From: JADFMN01 sp964529975
GTDB lineage: Bacteria > Armatimonadota > Fimbriimonadia > Fimbriimonadales > Fimbriimonadaceae
NCBI GenBank assembly: GCA_964529975.1
Contig: CAZGXW010000016.1
Span: 1-45,164, forward strand
Direction of reading: 5' to 3'
DNA length: 45,164 nucleotides
The translations under genes were made by a program, and so were the position numbers. A model generated the notes under the pieces. The model had not been told where the DNA came from. It made no database searches and was given only the letters and a program-made list of their open reading frames with translations. Numbering within the stretch: the stretch's first letter is position 1; every line of letters begins with the position of its first letter. This document shows, piece by piece, positions 16,983 to 25,282 of the stretch.

Positions 16983-17956
16983 GCGGGCTTCTTCTTGGAA
17001 GCGAGCGCGTAGATCACTGCGGCCGTGCCTCCACCCAGAAGCAAAAGCAACAACCACGTCGGAATCAGGGACGTGTACGTGGCGAAGCGCAGGTCACGAT
17101 CGTATCCCTGTGCGTTCTCTGTGTTCCGGAACACCGTGAGCGTCGCGTCGGCAGGGATCTCGGTCACGTCGAGCCCGATAGCATCGGCCAAGGCGCGTGC
17201 CGAGTCTCGCGGGAGCGCCCCAGACCAGCGGACATCGGCTTCCCACGCCTTGTTCTCGCCGCGATACGACGCTCGTGCGACGCCATAGGACACGAAGTAG
17301 AGCGACATCGGACGGTAGTGACCCTTCGGCCAAGTGTCGCTGGGCATCTTGTACGGATAGAAGGGCTCCGACGCGTCGAAGGACACGCGCAGCGCCTGAG
17401 TCTCGGGCTCGGTCTTGTCCTCGCCACGCGTGAACTTGAGCGCGGCGAAGAACCAGCCCATCTTGGCGTAGTAGTCCAGCCACTCCTCCATCGCGGGTCT
17501 GCTCACATAGTCGTTGGCCTTGAGCCAATCCAGCATCGACTTGCCGTCGCTCGCCTTGAGCACGCTCACCGCGTAGTCGCCGACTGTGTACTGTTCGATG
17601 ACGTCAACCTCGCTTCCTGCGTCGGCGGCTGGGGCCGCTTTGACCGAGTCCGCTCCAGCGAGCGTCGGAGGATCGGGGATCACCGACTCCAGCACGTCAA
17701 AGGCCTTGGCTTCCGCCTCGGCCACTTCGGGCTTGCCAGGGGTCGGGACGATGAACCCAAAGTCGTCGGCCTCGCCTTCGAAAGACGCTTGTCGAATGAA
17801 GTGCTCTCGCTTGGCCTCGCTGTCCCAGACAATGATCGCGTTCTCGCCCACGAGCCGGATCGGCGAACCCTCTTCATAGGCTGTGCAGCAGGTCTTGCCG
17901 ATCCCGGACACCAAGACCACACCGACAGCAAGACAACCCAGGCGCCAAACCAGCAT
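16979..17956 (-). CDS. DUF2330 family exported membrane-anchored protein
   Basis: A 325-residue protein of the DUF2330 type: a signal peptide followed by CC, then GENAIIVWDSEAKREHFI, FEGEADDFGFIVPTPGKPEV and AFDVLESVIPDPP, which are the family's conserved blocks. The C-terminus has one transmembrane helix (about 295-318, PTWLLLLLLGGGTAAVIYAL) and a KKKPA tail, so the domain should face the periplasm. Function of the family is unknown. The ATG at 17956 is chosen because it begins a signal peptide and TACACT on minus (17969-17964) is 7 nt upstream; a longer frame extends to 18142 but is non-coding in character. The 3' end overlaps the selenoprotein candidate by 4 bp. Confidence 0.82.
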   Translation of the reverse strand: MLVWRLGCLAVGVVLVSGIGKTCCTAYEEGSPIRLVGENAIIVWDSEAKREHFIRQASFEGEADDFGFIVPTPGKPEVAEAEAKAFDVLESVIPDPPTLAGADSVKAAPAADAGSEVDVIEQYTVGDYAVSVLKASDGKSMLDWLKANDYVSRPAMEEWLDYYAKMGWFFAALKFTRGEDKTEPETQALRVSFDASEPFYPYKMPSDTWPKGHYRPMSLYFVSYGVARASYRGENKAWEADVRWSGALPRDSARALADAIGLDVTEIPADATLTVFRNTENAQGYDRDLRFATYTSLIPTWLLLLLLGGGTAAVIYALASKKKPA

Positions 17957-18058
17957 GTCCCTGAGTGTATCGCAAGGGCTATCGGGTTCACTAATGGAGT
18001 TCCCGGGACCCCGGGGTGACCGGCTGGTAGAAAGCGCGACACGCGATAGGAGACCACG

Positions 18059-19675
18059 ATGCCATTGACCACGTTTCTCGCCATGGCAGTCCTTGCTCAG
18101 CAGGACGCCCCGCCGCTCTTCGACGGCCTCGGTGGAGTCCACCGCAAGGTCACGACCTCAAATCCAACTGCCCAGAAGTACTTCGACCAGGGTCTTGCCT
18201 TCCTCTTCGGGTTCAACCACGACGAGGCCAAGAGAGCCTTTCGGTACGCGGCCAAACTCGATCCCGACTGCGCGATGGCCTGGTGGGGCCTGGCTACCGC
18301 CAACGGGCCTCACATCAACAATCCCATGGTCGACCCGGCCAATGCTGAGGAAGCATGGGACGCCATGGTCAAGGCCCGCAGGTTCTTGACCGACGAGAGT
18401 GAAATCGAGCGTGGATTGATCGACGCGGCAGGGAAGAGGTTTGCCCGAGACTTCACGGGAACGCGCGCCGGGCTCGACGAGGCATACGCCAAGGCGATGG
18501 AAGCGCTCGCCAAGAAGTACCCGAACGACGCCGACGTCGGCATCCTGCACGCCGAGTCGAAGATGACGCTCCACCCTTGGGACCTGCACAAGCCCGACCA
18601 CTCGCCGCAGCCTTGGACGGAGGCGATCATTCGCGAGGTCGAGCGCGTCCTCAAGATCGCCCCGAAACATCCGCTGGCGCTCCACTTGTACATCCACGCG
18701 GTCGAGGCGAGCGACCGGCCCGAACTCGCCAAACCGGCAGCAGACATGCTCTTAGGACTCCAGCCAGACCTCGGGCACATGCAGCACATGCCGTCGCACA
18801 TCTACGTTCGCACTGGTGACTGGAAGAAGGCAATCGAGTCGAACGTGCTCGCGACCGGCGCCGAGGTCGCATACATGAAGAAGTCGCCTCAGCAAGGCTT
18901 CTATCTGTTCTATATGATGCACAACCACCAGATGCTGGCCTTTGCCGCGATGATGCGGGGCCAGTCCAAGGTCGCGATCGAAGGGATGGACTCCGCGCTG
19001 ACCAACATCCCGCGGGAGGTGCTCGAGATGTATGCGCCCATCCTGGACGGATACTTGGCTTCCATCTATGAGGTCCGCGTCCGCTTTGGCAAGTGGGACG
19101 AGATCCTGGCGATGAAGGATCCGGGCGAGAAGTTCCCAGTCATGCGCACTGTGCGGCACATGGCGCGGTCGGTCGCGTGGTCGGTCAAAGGCGACGCCAA
19201 GAAAGCCCGGCAAGAGCAATGGCTGTTCTACGACGCGAGAGGCCGAGTGCCCGAAGGTACCACCATCGGAAACAACACGGCCGTCGACGTCCTCCGCGTC
19301 GCAGAACTCCTAATGAACGGCGAGATACTGCTCGGGGAGGGGAAGATCGAGCCCTCGCTGGCCTCGCTTCGCCGAGCGGTGACGGCAGAAGACCAGTTGC
19401 GCTACAACGAACCGCCGGACTGGCTCCAACCGACGCGCCACGCGCTCGGTGCCGTGCTTGTCAAGCACTCGCGCTATGCCGAAGCCGAGCGCGTGTACCG
19501 ATCCGACCTGAAGAAACTTCCCAAGAACGGCTGGGGGCTCTATGGACTGGCCCAGCCGCTCCGTGTCCGACTTGGCAAGCATGCGCGCGAAGTCAGGGAC
19601 CTCGAGGCGCAGTTCGCCGAGGCGTGGAAGGACGCCGATATCACGATCGGCTCTTCCTGCCTCTGTGTGAAGTAG
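18059..19675 (+). CDS. Exported TPR-repeat protein
   Basis: A 538-residue protein with a short signal (MPLTTFLAMAVLAQQ) and several helical hairpins. The N-terminal block TAQKYFDQGLAFLFGFNHDEAKRAF and the unit ALLKLDPDCAMAWWGLA-like segment at about 50-80 are typical TPRs; further helical repeats extend to about residue 480. The C-terminus ends in a Cys pair (SSCLCVK), a feature I recall in related environmental proteins. The family probably acts as a scaffold in the envelope; no enzyme motif is visible. AGGAG lies 7 nt before the ATG, so this gene has a proper ribosome binding site. Confidence 0.78.
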   Translation: MPLTTFLAMAVLAQQDAPPLFDGLGGVHRKVTTSNPTAQKYFDQGLAFLFGFNHDEAKRAFRYAAKLDPDCAMAWWGLATANGPHINNPMVDPANAEEAWDAMVKARRFLTDESEIERGLIDAAGKRFARDFTGTRAGLDEAYAKAMEALAKKYPNDADVGILHAESKMTLHPWDLHKPDHSPQPWTEAIIREVERVLKIAPKHPLALHLYIHAVEASDRPELAKPAADMLLGLQPDLGHMQHMPSHIYVRTGDWKKAIESNVLATGAEVAYMKKSPQQGFYLFYMMHNHQMLAFAAMMRGQSKVAIEGMDSALTNIPREVLEMYAPILDGYLASIYEVRVRFGKWDEILAMKDPGEKFPVMRTVRHMARSVAWSVKGDAKKARQEQWLFYDARGRVPEGTTIGNNTAVDVLRVAELLMNGEILLGEGKIEPSLASLRRAVTAEDQLRYNEPPDWLQPTRHALGAVLVKHSRYAEAERVYRSDLKKLPKNGWGLYGLAQPLRVRLGKHAREVRDLEAQFAEAWKDADITIGSSCLCVK

Positions 19676-19680
19676 CGCTT

Positions 19681-19718
19681 GGACTGCTCCCCCAGCCACC
19701 GCCGGGCTGGGGGAGTCC
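19681..19718 (+). terminator. Strong hairpin between TPR gene and ppk2
   Basis: Five bp after the TPR stop codon, CTCCCCCAGCC (19687-19697) pairs with GGCTGGGGGAG (19705-19715), and flanking GGA/TCC can extend the stem. It is very GC-rich and well placed for a terminator but has no U-run after it. Confidence 0.55.
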
Positions 19719-19743
19719 AGATGTCCGGCACCATAATCGGCAC

Positions 19744-20571
19744 ATGTCACACGCGTTCGTCGTGCCCCAAGGCTCAAGACTGGCTCTTGTCGACCACGAT
19801 CCTGGTCGGACGGACGGTCTCAAAAAGGACGAGGCGAAAGCACGTACGGAGGCGCTCGCGAAGGAGATCGGCGAACTCCAGGAGATGATGTTTGCAGCGG
19901 GCACCACGGGATTGCTTCTAGTCTTCCAGGGCCCAGACACTGCAGGGAAGGACGGGGCGATCAACAAGGTCCTCGAGTATGTGAACGTCCAGTCCTGCCG
20001 CGTCGTTGGGTTCAAGGTTCCGACTGAAGAGGAGCGTGCGCACGACTTCCTGTGGCGGGTCCACAAGCACGCGCCCGCGATCGGAGGCGTTACAGTTTTC
20101 AACCGCTCGCACTATGAAGACGTGCTCGTCGTGAGGGTCCACTCGCTCGTCCCAGAAAGCGTCTGGAGGCCGCGCTATGACCAGATCAACGAGTTCGAGT
20201 CACTCATCGCTTCCCGCGGTGTGATCGTTCTCAAGTTCTTCCTCCACATCAGCAAAGATGAGCAAGAGGAGCGACTCCTCGCGAGGGAGCAAGACCCGAT
20301 CAAGGCTTGGAAACTGAGCGTCGGCGACTGGAAGGAAAGGGAGCACTGGGACGCCTATACAGTCGCGTTCGAGGAGGCGTTGTCGCGCTGTTCGACGCCC
20401 CACGCACCATGGCACATCGTCCCCTCCAACAAGAAGTGGTTCCGCGACCTATGCGTGGCCGAGGCCATTGCCAACGCTTTACGTCCGTTCGAACACGCAT
20501 GGATGGCCCACCTCGAGAAGGTGGGCCGAGAAGCCAAGGCAGAACTCGCGGCCTACAGGGCGAGCATCTAG
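19744..20571 (+). CDS. ppk2: Polyphosphate kinase 2 family protein
   Basis: A 275-residue PPK2. Walker A is GPDTAGKDGAI (about 63-73), and the typical lid and catalytic segments follow: GFKVPTEEERAHDFLWR, then FNRSHYEDVLVVRVH and FFLHISKDEQEERLLAR. The C-terminal part has the WHIVPSNKKWFRDL block. Such enzymes transfer phosphate between polyphosphate and (d)NDP/NMP, in this short single-domain form often toward nucleoside di- or monophosphates; the class (I-III) is not settled by eye. The true start is the ATG at 19744, 6 nt after CATAAT (19732-19737). The 3' end shares CTAG with the convergent S9 peptidase gene. Confidence 0.93.
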   Translation: MSHAFVVPQGSRLALVDHDPGRTDGLKKDEAKARTEALAKEIGELQEMMFAAGTTGLLLVFQGPDTAGKDGAINKVLEYVNVQSCRVVGFKVPTEEERAHDFLWRVHKHAPAIGGVTVFNRSHYEDVLVVRVHSLVPESVWRPRYDQINEFESLIASRGVIVLKFFLHISKDEQEERLLAREQDPIKAWKLSVGDWKEREHWDAYTVAFEEALSRCSTPHAPWHIVPSNKKWFRDLCVAEAIANALRPFEHAWMAHLEKVGREAKAELAAYRASI

Positions 20572-22793
20572 TTGCCCGTGGTCTGGTTCCAGTTGGGTGG
20601 ATCAACGCCCAACAGGTGCTTCACGAAGAAGTCGCGCCGCTTGCGCTCACCGTACTGTCCTCCGCCCGTGTGGTCAAGGCCCGGAAGCATCACAAACTCG
20701 AACTCCTTGCCTGCGTCGATCAGCGCGTCCACAAATCGGTAGGTGGACTCCGGTGGCACGTTTGTGTCGAGTTCGCCGACCATCAGCAGAAGGTTGCCTT
20801 GCAGTTTCGCGGCATTGTCGATGTTTGAGGACTCGCTGTAGTGCGGTCCGACGGGATAGCCCATCCATTGCTCGTTCCACCAGTACTTGTCCATGCGGTT
20901 GTCGTGACAACCGCACGAGGCCACCGCGACCTTGTAGAACTCGGGATGGAAGAGCACAGCCCCGGCAGCGTTCTGGCCTCCTGCGCTCGTGCCGTAGACC
21001 CCGACGCGAGAGACATCCATCGTCGGGTCCTTGGCCGCCGCGGCCTTCATCCAGGCGATCCGGTCTGGGAAGCCAGCGTCCTTGAGGTTCTTCCAGCAGA
21101 CATCGTGGAAGTCCTTTCCACGGTTGTCGGTGCCCATGCCGTCGACTTGGACGACGATGAACCCCAGTTCCGCCAGCGATTGCACTCCGTGGAAGGGTTG
21201 GAAGTTCTTGGGAACGTGGTTGTCGTGCGGGCCGGCATAGATGTTCTCAATGACCGGGTACTTCTTGTCAGGCGACCAGTGCGACGGGCGCACGATGTAG
21301 CCCCAGATGTCCGACTTGCCGTCGCGCCCCTTCGCACTGAAGACCTCGGGCATGCGCAGTCCGAGAGTCGATAGCCGCGAGACGTCAGCCGTCTCCAACG
21401 CCATGACGAGCGAGCCGTCTAGCGCGCTCCGCAAGGTGTGCACCGGCGGACCGTCCATTCTCGAGTGTGTGTCCACGAGGTACCGGCGGTCGGGCGAGTA
21501 GACGACGAGGTGGTTGCCGTTGCCCTCTGTCAGGCGCGTCAGCCCGGTGCCGTCAAAGTTCACGCGGTAGTGGTGCATGTGGTACGGGTCGCCAGGCTCG
21601 CGCCCGTTGGCCGTGAACACGATCTGCCGCTTGACGTCGTCGACTTGGACGATCGAACGCACGACCCAGGGCCCGCGCGTGATCTGGTTCTTGACGTTGC
21701 CCGAGTTACCGTCGATGAGATACAAGTGCCCCCACCTGTCGCGCTCTGAACGCCAGATGATCTCGTTCGTCCCGGCGACCGTCTGGAAGAGCAGTTTGCC
21801 GGTGTTCACAAAGGTCGCCTCCTTTTCGTCGATGAGCGTCTTGGCCGTTGCTGTCGCAGGGTCGATCTCGACGACCTTGTACTGCTGGTATCCGCGGACC
21901 GTAAAGCGAAGCAGGCCCCGCGAGCCGTCCTTCCACCATTGCACCCTAGGAGCGTTGGCCCAGGGCTGGCCGCCGGCAATGATCGGCTCGATGTCGACTT
22001 TCGACTCTTTGCCGGTCTCGACGTCGATGACCCACGTCTCGTAGGTGTCCAACTTGTCGCCCGGCTGGTCGTAGAGGCGTTCGCGCAGGACGGCCCGGGA
22101 GTTTTCTTGCCGAGGCGCGGACTCCAGCAAGAACATCTTGCGTCGGTCGCCTTCGAACAACTTGAACGCCACGACGCGCTTGCCGTCGGGCGTCGCCTGG
22201 GCGGCAGCATAGTTGTTCGCCGTTCCGATCGGCTTCCATTCGCCGTTCACGCTGATTGACACTTGTCCCCCCTCTGTGCGCAGCCGTGCTCCTGGCCCGC
22301 CTTGCCCCCCTGGACCGCCTTGTCCGCCTGGCCCGCCGAACGGAGGCCGCTCAGCCTGCGTCGCCTCGTATGTGGCAAGGTTTAGTCGCCACCACTGCTG
22401 CCCGACCTGGAAGAAGGCCGCGGACATGTCCCGTTCGAACGACCAGTTCGTGTAGGGGATGTTTCTCGCCTGAACCTCGCGGCCCAGGGCCTTGGTCATC
22501 GCCTCCGCTGCTTTTGCGTGGTCGAACGCCGGAGTCCGCTGCTTGGTCGCCGGGTTGACCTTCATCAGGGTCTTGGCGGCGGGCGTCGTGCTGAGATACA
22601 CCAACGTCGGTCCGTCGTACCACTTCGGTTCGATGTTCGTGTTGAACACCGAGCGGACGGCTTGTGTTCGTAGCGCCTCTCCCCTCTGGTACGACTCGCG
22701 AAGCGTTTTGGAGTCAGGAACATACGGCGTCGGCTGTGCCATCGCCAGGGCAGAAAGCAGACCCAAGAACAGGGAAGGGGCACGCAGGCTCAT
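20568..22793 (-). CDS. S9 family peptidase (DPP IV / prolyl oligopeptidase-like)
   Basis: A 741-residue exported serine peptidase. The signal peptide is MSLRAPSLFLGLLSALAMA; a DPP-IV-type N-terminal beta-propeller occupies about 90-480, followed by an alpha/beta-hydrolase domain. The triad is Ser in GVYGTSAGGQ (about 602), Asp in GELDTNVPPE (about 675) and H708 in GLDHTGGG. It should cleave peptides, often after Pro or Ala, in the periplasm. A Gly-Pro-Gln low-complexity insert (GGPGGQGGPGG) lies in the propeller, encoded near 22281-22335. The start at 22793 gives the signal peptide; the frame upstream of it is not coding. Confidence 0.9.
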   Translation of the reverse strand: MSLRAPSLFLGLLSALAMAQPTPYVPDSKTLRESYQRGEALRTQAVRSVFNTNIEPKWYDGPTLVYLSTTPAAKTLMKVNPATKQRTPAFDHAKAAEAMTKALGREVQARNIPYTNWSFERDMSAAFFQVGQQWWRLNLATYEATQAERPPFGGPGGQGGPGGQGGPGARLRTEGGQVSISVNGEWKPIGTANNYAAAQATPDGKRVVAFKLFEGDRRKMFLLESAPRQENSRAVLRERLYDQPGDKLDTYETWVIDVETGKESKVDIEPIIAGGQPWANAPRVQWWKDGSRGLLRFTVRGYQQYKVVEIDPATATAKTLIDEKEATFVNTGKLLFQTVAGTNEIIWRSERDRWGHLYLIDGNSGNVKNQITRGPWVVRSIVQVDDVKRQIVFTANGREPGDPYHMHHYRVNFDGTGLTRLTEGNGNHLVVYSPDRRYLVDTHSRMDGPPVHTLRSALDGSLVMALETADVSRLSTLGLRMPEVFSAKGRDGKSDIWGYIVRPSHWSPDKKYPVIENIYAGPHDNHVPKNFQPFHGVQSLAELGFIVVQVDGMGTDNRGKDFHDVCWKNLKDAGFPDRIAWMKAAAAKDPTMDVSRVGVYGTSAGGQNAAGAVLFHPEFYKVAVASCGCHDNRMDKYWWNEQWMGYPVGPHYSESSNIDNAAKLQGNLLLMVGELDTNVPPESTYRFVDALIDAGKEFEFVMLPGLDHTGGGQYGERKRRDFFVKHLLGVDPPNWNQTTGN

Positions 22794-22818
22794 GCCCCAT
22801 TTTGCGCCAAGTCCAAAC

Positions 22819-22852
22819 CAAAAACGGTCGGTTCCACAAGGGAACCGACCGT
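22819..22852 (-). terminator. Intrinsic terminator of the PEP-CTERM gene
   Basis: ACGGTCGGTTCC (22824-22835) pairs perfectly with GGAACCGACCGT (22841-22852) across a 5-nt loop. On the minus strand the stem is followed at once by TTTTTG, so this is a standard Rho-independent terminator for the gene ending at 22879. Confidence 0.85.
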
Positions 22853-22878
22853 CGGTATGGGATTCTGACCTACTTAGG

Positions 22879-23604
22879 TCAGGCCTTCTTTGCCTTGCGG
22901 CGTCGCGCCACGAGGGCGGCGGCACCGAGGCCGAGGGCGATCATCGAACCCGGCTCAGGAACGGCCGAGTAGCGGACGTCGTCGATACCGATGAAGTCCG
23001 AGTTCGCGCCGGTGGGACCACCGTTCGGAACGTTGTAGTTGAACGCGAAACGACCGCTCGTCGGACCACCGAGACCAGTGATCGTCGCCGAGAACAGCGT
23101 GTACGACGTCGGGTAGCCACCGGTGGTGAGACCGCCGTTGACCGTCACGAGCGTGGTCGTGAACGAGGCAACCGAGGTGCTCGCGCCAGCAAGGCTCAAC
23201 TTCAGAAGGAGTCGGTCCGGGAACGCCGGGGCCGAGACCGTTCGTGTGAAGAACGAGATCTGGTCACCGTTGTTGAACGTGCGAACCGGCGACATCATGT
23301 AGTTGTCGATGGTGTTGGTGCCCGTGGTGTTGTTGAAGTTGGCGTTCAACGCGCCCGCGCCCGAGTTAGGAGCGAAGACGGCGTTGTTGTTGAACCAACC
23401 GGTCGTACCCAGGGGGACGCTGTTGTTGAGCGCGTGCCAGGAACCCGACGAGAAAGCCATAGCCTGGCCACCAGCGACGTTACCGAACGTAACAGTGCCG
23501 CCACCGATGAAGCCCGCCGGGCCCGTGTCGAAGCTCTCGACAAACGACTGCGCGTTGGCCATAACGCTGAGCGCAGCAAATGCAAACAAGAGTGTTTTCT
23601 TCAT
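22879..23604 (-). CDS. PEP-CTERM protein with choice-of-anchor J-like domain
   Basis: A 241-residue exported protein: signal peptide (MKKTLLFAFAALSVMANAQ), a beta-rich domain of about 190 residues and a C-terminal PEP-CTERM signal (VPEPGSM, a hydrophobic helix, then RRRKAKKA). The domain has the cleaved-adhesin / choice-of-anchor J pattern: ESFDTGPAGF at the start, NYMMSPVRTFNNGDQISFF in the middle, PDRLLLKLSLAG, and FIGIDDVRYS at the end. PEP-CTERM proteins are processed by an exosortase and delivered to the outer surface; the exosortase itself is not in this window. GGAGAGG lies about 6 nt before the ATG, and a TAAGAT hexamer (23663-23658) may be the -10. Confidence 0.88.
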   Translation of the reverse strand: MKKTLLFAFAALSVMANAQSFVESFDTGPAGFIGGGTVTFGNVAGGQAMAFSSGSWHALNNSVPLGTTGWFNNNAVFAPNSGAGALNANFNNTTGTNTIDNYMMSPVRTFNNGDQISFFTRTVSAPAFPDRLLLKLSLAGASTSVASFTTTLVTVNGGLTTGGYPTSYTLFSATITGLGGPTSGRFAFNYNVPNGGPTGANSDFIGIDDVRYSAVPEPGSMIALGLGAAALVARRRKAKKA

Positions 23605-23900
23605 GTGTTTCCCTCTCCGGTCAGATAACCCAAAGACCGAAATAAAGCAACAGGCTCATCTTAGCCTAAACCGGGCCTCGCCGTACAAGGAAACCGTGCC
23701 AGATTGGCCTACCGCTCTAAAACCCGCATAATTGCTGGACTGTGAGCCTTAACAGGTTCAATTCCTTCGTCAGACTCGCCCTGAGCCGTTTTCGAAGTTA
23801 ACGGATGAAACAGGACTGTTTTTGGGACTATCCGGCCTACCGAACGGTAACCCTGTCACGGCCCGGACGTTCCATCTTCACCCTAGACAGGAGACCATCA
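23605..23900. promoter_or_regulatory. Divergent intergenic region
   Basis: About 296 bp without a credible gene, between a minus-strand PEP-CTERM gene and a plus-strand secreted-protein gene. On minus, TAAGAT at 23663-23658 with TTGTAC upstream (19-bp spacing, longer than ideal) is a possible promoter for the PEP-CTERM gene. Near 23839-23850 there is a weak TACCG-AA-CGGTA inverted repeat. I see no RNA gene or riboswitch. Confidence 0.4.
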
Positions 23901-24449
23901 ATGAAGATGAAACGTATCGCAATGGGATTTGCGCTCCTCGTACTGACCAATTCGGCTATGGCGTTCGACGGTGAACGCCGGCCCTCGACCAACGGCGCAA
24001 TCGTGTGGAGCACACGGGACCGCGACGGAAACCAGTTCGGCATCGTCTTCCAGTTCGGCAGGCAGGTCGAAGTGCACCTCGATTACCGCGAGGGTCGCCG
24101 CGACCGCTACGACCGCTACGACCGAGACGACAGGTACGACCGGTATGACCGGTATGACCGCTATGACCGGCGCGACTTCCGCCACACCCCGCCCCTGTAC
24201 GATTACAAGCGCTACAAGGGCCGCGACTACGACCACCGCTACTTCTCGTGCTACGAGGAGTGGGCCGACTGGAAGGTCTGGCAAGGCAAGTGGTCCAAGC
24301 GCAAGCACTGGCAACGCGACGAGCGCGAGCGCTCTCGAGCCTGGCAAGCGTTCCAGTACGAGCGGAACCGAGCCCTCGACCGCTACGTCCGCGACCATCG
24401 GGACGACGATCGCAAGCGCAACAAACGCGGCCGCCGAGACGACGACTAA
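23901..24449 (+). CDS. Secreted charged protein with DRY repeats
   Basis: A 182-residue protein: signal peptide (ends about AMAF), a short beta segment with GIVFQFGRQVEVHL, then a 25-residue low-complexity block of alternating Asp-Arg-Tyr (about 68-92), then an Arg/Lys/Trp/Tyr-rich helical tail ending in basic and acidic runs. No family recognised. The strong charge patterning suggests a disordered, polyanion- or mineral-binding envelope protein, but that is speculation. The ATG at 23901 has CAGGAGA 7-8 nt upstream; a longer frame begins at 23805, but lacks such a site. Confidence 0.68.
   Translation: MKMKRIAMGFALLVLTNSAMAFDGERRPSTNGAIVWSTRDRDGNQFGIVFQFGRQVEVHLDYREGRRDRYDRYDRDDRYDRYDRYDRYDRRDFRHTPPLYDYKRYKGRDYDHRYFSCYEEWADWKVWQGKWSKRKHWQRDERERSRAWQAFQYERNRALDRYVRDHRDDDRKRNKRGRRDDD
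24102..24176 (+). repeat. In-frame codon repeat encoding Asp-Arg-Tyr units
   Basis: About eight imperfect 9-bp units of the form GAC-CGC-TAC (with GGT/TAT variants), all within the secreted-protein gene. The synonymous differences between units argue that the repeat is old and kept at protein level, not a fresh slippage product. Confidence 0.8.
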
Positions 24450-24472
24450 GTGACCTAAGGGCGAAACGACTA

Positions 24473-24496
24473 CGGGGCGGCCAATCGGCCGCCCCG
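24473..24496. terminator. Bidirectional hairpin terminator
   Basis: CGGGGCGGCC (24473-24482) pairs perfectly with GGCCGCCCCG (24487-24496) across a 4-nt loop. It is placed between two convergent genes (stop 24449 on plus, stop 24522 on minus). A short ATTTCG follows on the plus side; the U-tract is weak. Confidence 0.65.
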
Positions 24497-24521
24497 CGAT
24501 TTCGTCAGCCCATCGTCAGGC

Positions 24522-25217
24522 CTACTTTTTCATCTCGAGCGAGAACTTGGCGTCCATGGGCATTCCCTGGATGGGAACCTGCTTCATCTCGCCGACTGAC
24601 TTCACGGCCAGACCGGTCTTGATCTCGACCCAGGTCGTGCCTTCGCTGCTTGCGGTTCCGCCATTGGACTCCTTGGCCGAGTGCTTGATCTTGAAGCACT
24701 CGCGGTCCATGAGTTTCTCCTTGGCGAGGACTTCGAAGGAGTACGTCGTGTCGAAAGTGCCCTTCTCCTTGTCGGCCTTGGTCGAGGACTCCCACTTGCT
24801 GCCGACGTCCACCGGCTTGGTCGGCCAGACCATGATCGAAAGGCCGCTCAGGCGGTACTCGTCGCCCATCATGGCCGCGCTCTCCATCTTGAGGAGCGTT
24901 CCGTCGGCCGCGTAGGTCATCGTCGCGACCTCGTCGCCACCGCCGGGCATCTCCTGCCCGCCGACTAGCACGACCTGGTTCTTGCTCTCTTCAGTGGTCA
25001 CGTACGAGCCGTCAGACTTGACTTCCTTGACCGTGTGGACGGAGTCGAAAGTGACGTTGATGTCCATACCCTGGAAGACCAGGTCGATCTTCATGGTGTA
25101 GGTGGCCTTCTCGCCGACTTTGGGGACTCGCTTCAGGGCGATAGCCTGGCCTGCCGACGAAGCGAGCGCGGCAGTGGCGAGCGAAACGATTGCTAAGGTG
25201 AGGACTCGGTTGCGCAT
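24522..25217 (-). CDS. Secreted protein, unknown function
   Basis: A 231-residue protein with a signal peptide (MRNRVLTLAIVSLATAALASSAGQA) and a beta-rich mature part containing VGEKATYTMKIDL, GSYVTTEESKNQVVLVGGQEM and KWESSTKADKEKGTFDTTYSFEVLAKE. The pattern of a repeated beta meander resembles families that bind lipid or measure 'potential to be exported' (DUF6263-like); I would not claim more. The ATG at 25217 is preferred to an upstream frame start because it begins the signal peptide; TACAAT lies 13 nt further upstream. Confidence 0.65.
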   Translation of the reverse strand: MRNRVLTLAIVSLATAALASSAGQAIALKRVPKVGEKATYTMKIDLVFQGMDINVTFDSVHTVKEVKSDGSYVTTEESKNQVVLVGGQEMPGGGDEVATMTYAADGTLLKMESAAMMGDEYRLSGLSIMVWPTKPVDVGSKWESSTKADKEKGTFDTTYSFEVLAKEKLMDRECFKIKHSAKESNGGTASSEGTTWVEIKTGLAVKSVGEMKQVPIQGMPMDAKFSLEMKK

Positions 25218-25282
25218 GGCTGTTCCTAACCTGATTGTACGGGCAGGCAGGCCTGATCGTTTCGGACCGGCCCACCCCGCGC

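Noticed and set aside
19093..19743. N-terminal extension of the PPK2 frame
   Set aside because: It is the out-of-frame shadow of the TPR gene; PPK2 homology starts at ATG 19744, just after a -10 box.
22794..22925. N-terminal extension of the S9 peptidase
   Set aside because: It includes the terminator hairpin of the neighbouring gene, and the signal peptide begins at 22793.
23752..23764. ACAGGTTCAATTC, a T-loop-like 13-mer also present at 9922-9934
   Set aside because: Flanks do not form a T stem or acceptor stem and no anticodon arm is present, so no tRNA; the second copy lies at a gene start and is probably chance.
24102..24176. Tandem repeats considered as a CRISPR array
   Set aside because: Units are contiguous 9-bp codon repeats in frame inside a gene, without spacers.
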